64,000 nucleotides of DNA, from contig NC_019776.1 in assembly GCF_000317675.1 (NCBI RefSeq), positions 3,286,001 through 3,350,000 on the forward strand, in the 5' to 3' direction. The notes under the pieces are model-generated. The model was not told where the DNA came from and did not search any database. It worked only from the letters and a program-made list of their open reading frames with translations. Position 1 is the first letter of the stretch, and every line of letters starts with the position of its first letter. Positions 38,290 through 46,491 of the stretch are shown here, one piece after another. The position numbers and the translations under genes were made by a program. This stretch comes from Cyanobacterium aponinum PCC 10605. Its GTDB lineage: Bacteria > Cyanobacteriota > Cyanobacteriia > Cyanobacteriales > Cyanobacteriaceae.

Positions 38290-38545
38290 AATTTTTTATT
38301 TTTTCTTTAACTGTATTAACTTCTTGTTTTAATTCCGAATTTGGTGGGGGTTAGGGGATCAAATCCAAACACTTTGAGATTCCTCGACAGACTCTTCGCT
38401 CCGCTCAGAGCTAAAGGCTCACCGGAATGACAGAATATCCTTATTGGTGTGTAACTTCAAAAAGTCTGAGATTCTGTGGAATAGGCATCTTGCCAGTATT
38501 CGCTCGTTATTAACTCCGAACAGCGAACCCCTAACCCCGAAACTT
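38290..38545. other. Spacer between hdrB1 and hdrA with palindromic repeat DNA
   Basis: There are 256 bp without a gene. 38378-38436 has CTCTTCGCTCCGCTCAGAG and CACCGGAATGACA, a palindromic repeat type seen in many genomes. 38515-38545 contains CCCCTAACCCCGAA. The last bases feed straight into the hdrB1 stop, which may be a recent C-terminal change. Confidence 0.4.
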
Positions 38546-39592
38546 TTAAAAGGGTCGTCTGCGTTGCTCAAAGGTTTTAGACTTATCGTAGGGAATGCCA
38601 ATTTTATCGAGTAAAGGCTCAACGGGTACAACTTTGGCATTCATGCCACAATCTTTGAAAGGATCATAACCTAACATTAATCCCGTCAATTGGGCATAAT
38701 CGAGGATACTAACGTTAAATTCTTCCTCTAATACCTCCTTAATTGTGCCTTGTTCCGCATCCAAAAACACCGTACAACCGGGGCAATTAGTGAGAATTAA
38801 ATTACAATCGGGATGAGCCTCTTTTAAACTAGCTAACTTTTTATAGGTGCTACTAGCGGTATAATCACGATTTTCAGGGAAAGCACATTGACGGAAACCC
38901 ATACCGCAACAGTGACGGCGTTCAGGATAATCCACAATTTCCGCTCCAAATGCCTCTAGTAAACCCACTAATACTTGAGGAAACTCAACTCCTCCCATTG
39001 CTTCACCCGGGAAGATTTTACCGTAGTGACAACCGATGTGATCCACTGCTTTAATACCTTTGAGGCTATATTTAGCTTTTTCTGCTAACTTGTGACGATT
39101 TGCATAAAATACATCCGACGCATGAACTACAGAAGGTCTGCCACCGGATACATAGGGAATCCAAAACTCTCTGCCAGTGGTTTCTTTCAAGGTTTTAGCT
39201 GTATATTCTCGTAATTCTGGTTCTTCTTCCCAAAGATGGATCATTTCGGTATAGTTAGCAAAGGAAGTGACGCAGAAAGAAAAAAGGTTATCGACTCCTA
39301 ACTCATCATGGGCAACGGCAAAATTACGCGCCGCAACCACCATCTGAGTTTCAATATTAGTCACATCCCCATGATAACCGATCGCACCGCAGGAAGTATG
39401 CCCCGCCGCTTCTCTTAAATCGATACCAAGGTCATTTTTGAGGATTTTGTAAGCGATACCCTCAGTATAGGGGGCGGCACTTTGTAAGAAACAACTACGG
39501 AAACATCCCCATAGTTTACCACCTTCTTCGTCAATAGTAGGAACGTGCTTTTGATGACTTTCCCAAATAATATTTTCTCTCGTTACTTTCAT
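38546..39592 (-). CDS. Heterodisulfide-reductase-like subunit B (B1 position) with a degenerate first CCG motif
   Basis: This is a 348-residue protein. The second CCG motif is complete (IGCHYG, HCCGMG, NCPGC). The first is eroded: Cys30 remains, but CCG is SCG (Cys68) and the final CxxC is CVTS (Cys107). Only one noncubane cluster is therefore expected, unlike HdrB2. It lies between hdrC1 (85 bp upstream) and hdrA. The B1/B2 difference suggests distinct roles, such as a catalytic subunit and a substrate-entry subunit. Confidence 0.85.
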   Translation of the reverse strand: MKVTRENIIWESHQKHVPTIDEEGGKLWGCFRSCFLQSAAPYTEGIAYKILKNDLGIDLREAAGHTSCGAIGYHGDVTNIETQMVVAARNFAVAHDELGVDNLFSFCVTSFANYTEMIHLWEEEPELREYTAKTLKETTGREFWIPYVSGGRPSVVHASDVFYANRHKLAEKAKYSLKGIKAVDHIGCHYGKIFPGEAMGGVEFPQVLVGLLEAFGAEIVDYPERRHCCGMGFRQCAFPENRDYTASSTYKKLASLKEAHPDCNLILTNCPGCTVFLDAEQGTIKEVLEEEFNVSILDYAQLTGLMLGYDPFKDCGMNAKVVPVEPLLDKIGIPYDKSKTFEQRRRPF

Positions 39593-39637
39593 GTTTGTTT
39601 CTCCTTTTGATGTTATTTACTTTTAAAATTCCGTGCA

Positions 39638-39674
39638 ACAAGCATCTTGCTTGTAACAATAGGGCTAAAGCCCT
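39638..39674. other. Tandem hairpins in the hdrC1-hdrB1 spacer
   Basis: ACAAGC-ATCTT-GCTTGT (39638-39654) and AGGGCTAAAGCCCT (39661-39674) are two adjacent hairpins immediately 3' of the hdrC1 stop. They may protect or process the transcript, attenuate it, or be dispersed palindromes. The second is of the GGGCTAAAGCCC type seen after natB. Confidence 0.5.
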
Positions 39675-39676
39675 CA

Positions 39677-40381
39677 CTACGAACCTTTCATCTCATAATT
39701 GCGACTATCGGCAGTTTCCACCCAGTTTTGCCAATATCTCTCAACTTCTTCCTTGCTACCGAGTTTTTTCTCCATGCCTTTCTCTACTGCCTCCATAAGC
39801 TCGATCGCACCTGTAGCCTTATAGATAGCCCGTAACTCATCCATATCTTTTTCAGGGATAATACGATGAGAACCTGCACTGTTTTCCTTATCCATCGGCA
39901 CATCCCACCATTCCCGCATCTCCTTCATATGCTCAAAATAGTATTCCCAATTATCTCCCAACTCAGGAAAATGCTCAGGAGTAATATTTTCGGCAGTGAG
40001 AGTATAACCCCGTTTCAACATATTTTCACCGAATACCCGTTTTGCAAATAACTGTTGTCGCCCTTTTTCCGACTCCGCAAAATAACCGTGACGCACGGAA
40101 AGACGACGCAAAGCCAAAATCACATCGGCGGTACTATTACCTCTAGGACATCTTGGCTTACAAGAATAGCACTGTCCACAAAACCAAATTTTATCGGATT
40201 TGAGTAAATCAATCAGCCATTCCTCATCCTCAGTGTGACAAATATTCATCACCTCTCTAGGGGAATACTCATAAACCTCCGCCGCAGGACATACCGCAGT
40301 ACAAATACCACAGTTTAAACAGGCATTCATACCATGTTGATATTGAATATCCCGTTTTAACTCATCAACTAGATTGCCCAT
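39677..40381 (-). CDS. Heterodisulfide-reductase-like subunit C (C1 position), 4Fe-4S ferredoxin type
   Basis: From ATG 40381 the protein has 234 residues; an upstream frame to 40459 adds 26 hydrophobic residues with no family support. Two [4Fe-4S] motifs are CLNCGICTAVCP (about 21-32) and CGQCYSCKPRCP (about 69-80), the second followed by RGNSTADVILALRRL. It is the first gene of the C-B-A-C-B cluster, so the operon promoter should lie in 40382-40660. No strong SD is seen. Confidence 0.87.
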   Translation of the reverse strand: MGNLVDELKRDIQYQHGMNACLNCGICTAVCPAAEVYEYSPREVMNICHTEDEEWLIDLLKSDKIWFCGQCYSCKPRCPRGNSTADVILALRRLSVRHGYFAESEKGRQQLFAKRVFGENMLKRGYTLTAENITPEHFPELGDNWEYYFEHMKEMREWWDVPMDKENSAGSHRIIPEKDMDELRAIYKATGAIELMEAVEKGMEKKLGSKEEVERYWQNWVETADSRNYEMKGS

Positions 40382-40665
40382 AATGATAAAAATGATTGCA
40401 ATAGAAGAAATATATAAATAATTGCAACTATCAAAAAAGATAGCTTCAGATAATGCCATTGACTAAAAAGAAATAAGAATGATCAAGGACAAAAACCATT
40501 AATTCTCAGCTAAAAAAAGACTAATTCTAAGAGATTCGGATGAAGTATAAATATTTATAAAAACTCTCTCAGTAAAAATTAGTAACTTTACTTAGAATAT
40601 AAATTAATCATTACTTTCCTATATAACAATATAGTTATATAAAGTGTCAATGGTTATTTATACTT

Positions 40666-40886
40666 AACCTGAGTTTTGGATAAGCTGAAAGCATTATCTC
40701 GTGGTCAGAAAACCTTATATCTTCTTAGAAATAAGAATAAAATGGCCTTAACCCGAACTGACGTTACACCCCAAAACCCCAAGCCCCTACTTCCCCTCTC
40801 ATCCTCTCATCACTTTAACACCTGCAACCTGAAACCTGACACCTGACACCTATCCTTTTCCGATATTCTTAAACCGAACTGAGGTT
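40666..40886. mobile_element. Family A element, complete composite copy 5
   Basis: This 221-bp element has ends AACCTGAGTTTTGG and CCGAACTGAGGTT and is flanked by ATACTT (40660-40665 and 40887-40892). The first 104 bp repeat the short copy at 7641-7742, including an internal end at about 40769. The rest is CCTGAAA/CCTGACA heptamers. It lies about 285 bp upstream of hdrC1 and could supply or block its promoter. Confidence 0.75.
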
Positions 40887-41010
40887 ATACTTACTAATGC
40901 AAGATAAATCTCCCCAGAGTTAGATCTAAAATTGTCTGTTATTGGATGATGAATGGTAAAAACTTCTGGCTTCTGGCTTCTGGCTCTTGAATTTTGCTTG
41001 TTGCTTCAAT

Positions 41011-41104
41011 AGACCTCTTGCAAGGTAGAAATTAAAATAAAATTTGGGCATTTTATCGGGAATTTTATCTCTGTTCCCTTTTCCCCGATTTCTGCAAAAA
41101 GTCT
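41011..41104. mobile_element. Family D element, copy 1
   Basis: This 94-bp stretch runs from AGACCTCTTGCA to TGCAAAAAGTCT, imperfect inverted ends, flanked by AAT on both sides. A second copy is at 58183-58284. Such ends resemble those of some IS5-type elements (GAGACCTTTGCA), which is inference. It has no ORF and lies just 3' of futB. Confidence 0.55.
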
Positions 41105-41118
41105 AATAAACCTGACAC

Positions 41119-42795
41119 CTAATTTTTATGGCGAGATTGAGCAATGCGGTAACTGAGAGCAATAACGGGCAAAATACCCACTAAGATAATAGCTAAAGCA
41201 GGGGCGGAGGCTTCAATTAATCGCTCATCGGAAGCATATTGATAAACCCGAATGGCAAGGGTATCAAAGTTAAAAGGGCGCATTACAAGGGTTGCAGGTA
41301 ATTCTTTCATTACATCGACAAACACCAACATTAATGCTGTTAAAATTCCCCCTCTAATTAATGGTAAATGCACTTTAATTAAAGTTGCGATCGCACCATA
41401 ACCTAAACTACGGGAGGCATCATCTAAATTAGGTTTGATTTTGGTTAAACTAGATTCAATCGTATTAAAAGAAACGGCTAAAAAACGGACTAAATAAGCA
41501 TAAATTAACCCTGTAATTGTACCACTCAATAATAAACCAGTAGAAATATTAAAATTACTATTCATCCAACCATCAACGGCATTATCAAATCTACCTAAAG
41601 GGATTAAAATACCCACGGCAATGACAGAACCCGGAATAGCATATCCTAAAGAGGCAATACTAACAGAGGTTTTTATAATTTTATGGGGAATAATTCTTTT
41701 TCCATAAGCCATAAATAGACCGACAATAATAGCGATAATTCCACTAATAATCGCCAAAATTAAACTATTTTTTGCCAATTCCCAAAAACTTTCATTTAAG
41801 GTTTCCTCACGATTACGAATAGTTAAATTAAGTAAATATATTAAGGGAATAAAAAAGCCTAAAATAACAGGAATTAAACAAGCAAAAAAAGCTAAAATAC
41901 TACGCCATAAATTAAGATGAAAACGAGGTAATTTTTGTTGATTACTACTGGTTTGATAGTAACGAGCATGAGAGCGAGAAAGTTTTTCCATTGCTAACAA
42001 AATAACAATAAAACCCATTAAAAAAGAAGCTAATTGTGCGGCGGCAACTCTTTCTCCCATACCCAACCACGTGCGGTAAATACCTGTGGTAAAAGTGCTA
42101 ACGCCAAAATATTGCACTGTGCCAAAATCATTTAAAGTTTCCATCAAAGCAAGGGCTAAACCTGCAATAATAGACGGACGAGCTAAAGGTAAAGCTACTT
42201 TTAAAAAACTTTTCCAGGGGTTGTATCCTAGAGAGCGACTGGCTTCTAATGTACATACTGATTGCTCTAAAAATGCTACTCTAGCTAATAAATAAACATA
42301 GGGATACAGAACTAATACTAACATTGCGATCGCACCCCAAATATTGCGAATGGACGGAAACCAATAGTCATCAATGGTTTCCCAGCCAAAAATATTTCGT
42401 AGCCAAATTTGCACTGGTCCGAAATACTCTAACATATTGGTATAACTATAAGCGAGAATATAAGCAGGAGCGGCAAGGGGCATCAATAATAACCATTCCC
42501 ATAAACTTGCCCCCCAAAATTCGCACATAGTAACTAACCATGCACATCCCACACCAATAATCAAAACCCCCATTGCTACCCCTAGCATTAACACCAGAGA
42601 ATTAACAATATAGTCTTTTAAGACAGTTTCTTGAAGATGTTGCCAAATTTCTTTATGATCTGCGAAAATACTGGTGACAACAGTTAATATTGGTACAGAA
42701 ATCAAAAGTGCGATCGCACCAACAGAAACATACCAAAAATAGTTAGGTAATTGGGTAAGCCAGAGAGAAATATAGTTTTCAGAACTTTTTTGCAT
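41119..42795 (-). CDS. futB: Iron(III) ABC-transporter permease (FutB/AfuB type)
   Basis: This 558-residue inner-membrane protein has about 12 predicted helices and two binding-protein-dependent permease halves. Each half has an EAA-like loop (LEASRSLGYNPWKSFLKVALP and DDASRSLGYGAIATLIKVHL, each shown in part) that contacts the ATPase. DVMKELPATLVMRPFNFDTL is the typical ferric-permease ending. It would import Fe3+ delivered by FutA. Neither futA nor futC is adjacent. Thiamine or sulfate permeases share the fold, but the duplicated architecture and ending favour iron. Confidence 0.85.
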   Translation of the reverse strand: MQKSSENYISLWLTQLPNYFWYVSVGAIALLISVPILTVVTSIFADHKEIWQHLQETVLKDYIVNSLVLMLGVAMGVLIIGVGCAWLVTMCEFWGASLWEWLLLMPLAAPAYILAYSYTNMLEYFGPVQIWLRNIFGWETIDDYWFPSIRNIWGAIAMLVLVLYPYVYLLARVAFLEQSVCTLEASRSLGYNPWKSFLKVALPLARPSIIAGLALALMETLNDFGTVQYFGVSTFTTGIYRTWLGMGERVAAAQLASFLMGFIVILLAMEKLSRSHARYYQTSSNQQKLPRFHLNLWRSILAFFACLIPVILGFFIPLIYLLNLTIRNREETLNESFWELAKNSLILAIISGIIAIIVGLFMAYGKRIIPHKIIKTSVSIASLGYAIPGSVIAVGILIPLGRFDNAVDGWMNSNFNISTGLLLSGTITGLIYAYLVRFLAVSFNTIESSLTKIKPNLDDASRSLGYGAIATLIKVHLPLIRGGILTALMLVFVDVMKELPATLVMRPFNFDTLAIRVYQYASDERLIEASAPALAIILVGILPVIALSYRIAQSRHKN

Positions 42796-43011
42796 TTTAT
42801 TATTAAGAGCAAAGTCAAATCAATATAAATATGTACTTTAATAAGAAAAAAATTATTACGCTAGGACGCATCTAAATCTTTAAGGGCATTAGGCAACAGG
42901 TAATTGTGTGACTCATAACAACGGTTTAATCCTTTACCTAATTAATAAAAATTAAAATTAATGGGTCTTAGCTTATTGAAAATAACTTAGGTAATCAAAT
43001 AAAAATTCACC

Positions 43012-43164
43012 ATGAAAATAAAAAATAAATATATCATTGTTATTTTACTACTAATCATCACGGCAACTATTATTCCTAATTATTGGCAGTTAGGTATGAC
43101 TGGGATGGTGGGTTTCTTTTTAGCGTATTTGACCAAAGGAATTCGAGTCAAAAAACTTAGATAA
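43012..43164 (+). CDS. Small two-helix membrane protein (50 aa)
   Basis: ATG 43012 to TAA 43162-43164 encodes 50 residues. The N-terminus is basic (MKIKNKY), followed by hydrophobic IIVILLLIITATIIP and a second segment GMTGMVGFFLAYLT, then a basic tail (KGIRVKKLR). It is too short for a domain call, and no SD is obvious. The pattern of charges fits a genuine small membrane protein with both ends in the cytoplasm, but conservation is unknown. It occupies a spacer of about 530 bp otherwise filled with heptamers. Confidence 0.4.
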   Translation: MKIKNKYIIVILLLIITATIIPNYWQLGMTGMVGFFLAYLTKGIRVKKLR

Positions 43165-43179
43165 AAGGAAGGGGCAAAG

Positions 43180-43240
43180 ATGAATAGTGAATAGTGAATA
43201 GTAAATAGTTGATAATTAAGAATTAAGAATTAAAAATTAA
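43180..43240. repeat. Consecutive blocks of different heptamers
   Basis: GAATAGT units (43182-43209) give way without a break to AATTAAG and AATTAAA units (43214-43240), all keeping a 7-bp phase. It lies between the small membrane protein and a TolB-like gene. Confidence 0.65.
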
Positions 43241-43325
43241 AAATCCCGTTCACGACTCAAAGGAGTGTAAGAGCCAAAGGCGAACTCTCCTAACTCCTCC
43301 TAACTCATATCCCTATCCCCGAACT

Positions 43326-43886
43326 CTAGTTATCCAACACATTACCCCGAATATCGGTAACAACAATATCCCATTGTCCATTTCTGGCAATCTCAAAAGC
43401 AATTTTTTCTCCATTACTACTAATTGTTGGATTTCTTATCTCCTGTTTGGTTTGAGGGATTAACAACCTTTTTTGTTGAGTGGTGCGATCGTACAAATAC
43501 AATCCAGACTTGCCCTCCGCTAGTATTGAAAATACAAGATAACGTCCGTCTTCAGAAATAGAAGGATTAGAAGCAACTTCATCAAAAGCATTTAAACCGG
43601 GTAAATCAACTAAACGACGATTTCTCGCATCGAATAAATATATGTCTTGAGAACCGTTACGATCAGAAACAAACGTAATGTATTCCCCTGAAATAGAAGG
43701 ATTGAATTCGGCTGAACGAGTGTTAAAACTACGGTTATTATCGGAAAAAGGGAAGTTTAATAAGCGGGGATAATTACTGCAACTACTGAGACAAAAACTG
43801 CAAATAATTATTTTGAAAAAATGAACAAACTTCACAAATTTTTCATTACAAAATGTCAGTCTTCTATTGTACTCACATATCCTCAA
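43326..43886 (-). CDS. TolB-like beta-propeller (PD40) lipoprotein
   Basis: This 186-residue protein has a hydrophobic N-terminus ending in a lipobox-like CLSSC (Cys36). A GTG at residue 18 would give a more typical short signal. Three PD40 repeats follow: NPSISGEYITFVSDRNG, NPSISEDGRYLVFSI and NPTISSNGEKIAFEI. TolB itself has more blades and an extra domain, so this is a small relative, perhaps a periplasmic binding propeller. It is divergent from pstS with 112 bp between them. Confidence 0.75.
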   Translation of the reverse strand: MRICEYNRRLTFCNEKFVKFVHFFKIIICSFCLSSCSNYPRLLNFPFSDNNRSFNTRSAEFNPSISGEYITFVSDRNGSQDIYLFDARNRRLVDLPGLNAFDEVASNPSISEDGRYLVFSILAEGKSGLYLYDRTTQQKRLLIPQTKQEIRNPTISSNGEKIAFEIARNGQWDIVVTDIRGNVLDN

Positions 43887-43998
43887 AAAAATAAGTTAAA
43901 AAAGTATTAACTTTTACAATTCTTTACCTCCACTTAAACTAGCTAAGATATTCTTTGCTTGGAAATAGTTAATTTAAGTTAAATATATTGGAATTGTT

Positions 43999-45084
43999 AT
44001 GGGAAAATTCAAGAGTTTAATACCTTCTGCTTTAGGGGGTTTATTATTTTTGTCTGCAGGGTTAACTGCTTGTGGTGATAAATCGACCTCATCCGTAAGC
44101 GCCCCTAGCGTTGATCCTAACCAAATTGTAATGTTAAAAGGATCTGGGGCTACTTTTCCAGCTCCCTTATATCAAAAATGGATTCAGGAATATAGTTCTA
44201 CAGATGATAAAAAAAATATTAGAATCAGTTATGATTCTGTCGGTAGTGGTGCAGGAGTAAAAAACTTTCTAGCGGGAGAAGGTGATTTTGGCGCTACAGA
44301 TGCACCTTTGAAAAATGAAGAAAGACAGAAGTTTCCTGAGAATAGAGGTAAACCCTTACAAATTCCCATGACTGGGGGGTTATTGGTATTTGCCTACAAT
44401 CTTGCTAATTATGAAGGATTAGATAATATTCGTTTATCTCGTAATACCTATTGCGGTATTGTGACAGGTAAAATTACAAAATGGAATGATCCTGCCATCG
44501 TCGCCGATAATCCCGATGTAAGATTACCAGATATTCCTTTGCTGTTCGTACATCGTTCTGATGGTAGTGGTACAACTTTTATTTTTACTAGCCACATTGA
44601 GGCTGTATGTCCTGATTGGAAGGCGGGTTCAGGCAAAGAAGTTGAATGGCCTATCGGTATTCCTGCTCCCGGAAATGAAGGAGTTAGCACCCAGATTCAA
44701 CAAACTGCAGGTGCGATCGGTTATATAGAATATTCTTACTCCAAAGACAAAAACTTACAAACAGCAGTCTTAGAAAACAAATCAGGTAACTTCATTAAAC
44801 CCTCTCCAGAAAACGCTTCCAAAGCCTTTGTAGGACAAACTGTTCCTGATGATTTTGCTTTAGTTATTCCCGACACTGAATCACCTGATGCTTATCCCAT
44901 CGTTGGTTTAACATGGTTACTCTTATATACTAATTATGATGATCCCAGTAAAGCGGAAGTAGTTAAAAACTTCGTACAGTGGAGTTTAGTCGAAGGTGAT
45001 GAAAGCGCTTCAACTTTGGGTTATTTACCCATTCCTGATGATTTACAAGAGAAAGTAATTACTACTCTTAATCAAAGTCTATAG
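43999..45084 (+). CDS. pstS: Phosphate ABC-transporter substrate-binding lipoprotein
   Basis: This 361-residue binding protein has a lipoprotein signal ending at LTAC (Cys25). The mature start KGSGATFPAPLYQKWIQEY and the phosphate-binding HRSDGSGTTFIFT, later GAIGYIEYSY, are PstS hallmarks. It captures phosphate in the periplasm for PstCAB. No permease genes follow; a family C element does. In cyanobacteria pstS is usually under SphR/Pho control. I looked for a Pho box in 43887-43998 and found only weak candidates. Confidence 0.93.
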   Translation: MGKFKSLIPSALGGLLFLSAGLTACGDKSTSSVSAPSVDPNQIVMLKGSGATFPAPLYQKWIQEYSSTDDKKNIRISYDSVGSGAGVKNFLAGEGDFGATDAPLKNEERQKFPENRGKPLQIPMTGGLLVFAYNLANYEGLDNIRLSRNTYCGIVTGKITKWNDPAIVADNPDVRLPDIPLLFVHRSDGSGTTFIFTSHIEAVCPDWKAGSGKEVEWPIGIPAPGNEGVSTQIQQTAGAIGYIEYSYSKDKNLQTAVLENKSGNFIKPSPENASKAFVGQTVPDDFALVIPDTESPDAYPIVGLTWLLLYTNYDDPSKAEVVKNFVQWSLVEGDESASTLGYLPIPDDLQEKVITTLNQSL

Positions 45085-45117
45085 GCAAGTATATATTTAA
45101 AGAGAGAAGAGTAAGCA

Positions 45118-45266
45118 GGGCTGTTTCATTTTCGAGAAATAAAAAAGAGCGGGAGATAGGGGGATAGGGGATTTTTTTCATAACGTTTTAACTAATAGAA
45201 AAAATCCTTGTATATCTTAGTTTTACTTCATCTCAGTTAACGTAATTTTTTACTTTGAAACAGCCC
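45118..45266. mobile_element. Family C palindromic-ended element, copy 2
   Basis: This 149-bp element has GGGCTGTTTCA and TGAAACAGCCC at the ends and an interior nearly the same as 23861-24019 (for example TTTTAACTAATAGAAAAAAT). It differs by a deletion of about 10 bp. It starts 34 bp after pstS. Both copies follow GCA. No target duplication is visible. Confidence 0.7.
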
Positions 45267-45313
45267 GGGGGAAAGGTAAATAGTTGATAATTAATAACTT
45301 CTAACTCCTGTAC

Positions 45314-45362
45314 GGGCGAATGGCCATTCGCCCCTAACTAACTCCGTACCGCTTTGCGGTAC
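45314..45362. repeat. Two adjacent palindromes
   Basis: GGGCGAATGGCCATTCGCCC (45314-45333) is a perfect 20-bp palindrome. GTACCGCTTTGCGGTAC (45346-45362) is a 7-bp stem with a TTT loop, placed where copy one of this region (24110-24120) has plain ACTCCGAACTC. The second palindrome therefore looks inserted. The 45267-45486 spacer contains no gene and ends with a family A right end near 45440. Confidence 0.65.
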
Positions 45363-45486
45363 GAGCGTTCTCTCATTTCTCCCTAACATCTGCAACCTGA
45401 CACCAAACCTTATTCGATATTCTTAAACTAAACTGAGCTTATTTTATGTTGAATTAAGTAGGGCTACTTAACACCGCTTTTTCATA

Positions 45487-46431
45487 CTAAAGTCTGATGC
45501 CGTCAGTTTTATTAGCATAATTTTGACTTAACCAAGCAAAGGTTTTTTCCAAACCATCTTTCAATGAAGTATCGCAAGATAAATCAAAAGAATTAAGACG
45601 AGAAACATCAAAAATTTTGACCATTTGTCCATCAGGTTTTGTGGTATCCCAACTCAGTTTTCCTGCAAACCCTGTTACTTCTTTTATTGTTTCAGCTAAT
45701 TCTTTAATGGGAGTTGTTGTACCAGAAGATATATTAACGGGTTCACTAGAATCATAATTTTCAATGAAATAAGGAATGACTTTTGCCACATCCTCTGCAT
45801 AGACAAAATCTCGTTTAGGTGTGCCAGTTCCCCACATTGTCACTTCGTCTAAACCATTTAATTTAGCTTCATAAAAACGTCTTAATAATGCTGGTACAAC
45901 ATGAGATTCATTATTGCGAAAATTATCATATTCTCCATACAAATTTCCCGGAATCAATACTACAGAATTTAAACCATATTGGGTACGATAGGATTGAGAG
46001 GCAACAATACCCATTTTTTTTGCACTGGAATAACCCGCACTTTCTGGTTGAGGATAGCCTTCCCACATTTGAGATTCATCGATAGGAGATTTTGCAGTTG
46101 CAGGGTAGCTACATCCTCCCATGGTGTAAATCATTTTTTTGACGTTAAATCTAGCCGCCTGTTCAAATACTAAGGCAGTTAAGAGGGTATTGCGATAATA
46201 AAAATCCGCAGGGTAAGCACGATTTGCCCCAATTCCTCCAGAGTAAGCGGCAAGGTGTATCAAGATTTCTGGGTGTAAGTCTTCAAACATCTTTACCACC
46301 GCTACAGGATTCATTAAGTCATAGTCTTTTGAAGATAAACCAATAATTTTTGCATGGGGATATTTTTGCTTAAGTTGAGGCAATAGATGTCTGCCTAAAA
46401 AACCGCTCGCACCTGTAACGACTATTTTCAT
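45487..46431 (-). CDS. NAD(P)-dependent epimerase/reductase, GDP-L-fucose synthase type
   Basis: This 314-residue short-chain dehydrogenase has the nucleotide motif GASGFLGRH (7-15) and the catalytic YSSAKKMG (Tyr-x3-Lys). Fcl-like segments are GGCSYP, PGNLYGEYDNF and VPALLRRFYEAK. It would convert GDP-4-keto-6-deoxymannose to GDP-L-fucose for surface polysaccharide. No gmd (GDP-mannose dehydratase) is adjacent, and other sugar epimerases are possible. The product is cytoplasmic. Confidence 0.82.
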   Translation of the reverse strand: MKIVVTGASGFLGRHLLPQLKQKYPHAKIIGLSSKDYDLMNPVAVVKMFEDLHPEILIHLAAYSGGIGANRAYPADFYYRNTLLTALVFEQAARFNVKKMIYTMGGCSYPATAKSPIDESQMWEGYPQPESAGYSSAKKMGIVASQSYRTQYGLNSVVLIPGNLYGEYDNFRNNESHVVPALLRRFYEAKLNGLDEVTMWGTGTPKRDFVYAEDVAKVIPYFIENYDSSEPVNISSGTTTPIKELAETIKEVTGFAGKLSWDTTKPDGQMVKIFDVSRLNSFDLSCDTSLKDGLEKTFAWLSQNYANKTDGIRL

Positions 46432-46491
46432 ATTTATTTTGCTTTATTTTCCCTAGATTTGACTCTCAATGATCATATAACAAAACTAAAA

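Noticed and set aside
38378-38436. tRNA-like or structured RNA gene
   Set aside because: The stems do not form a cloverleaf and there is no T-arm consensus; it looks like a dispersed palindromic repeat.
43887-43998. Pho box upstream of pstS
   Set aside because: Only single weak matches to the PyTTAAPyPy(T/A) repeat were seen, not three phased ones, so I did not call it.
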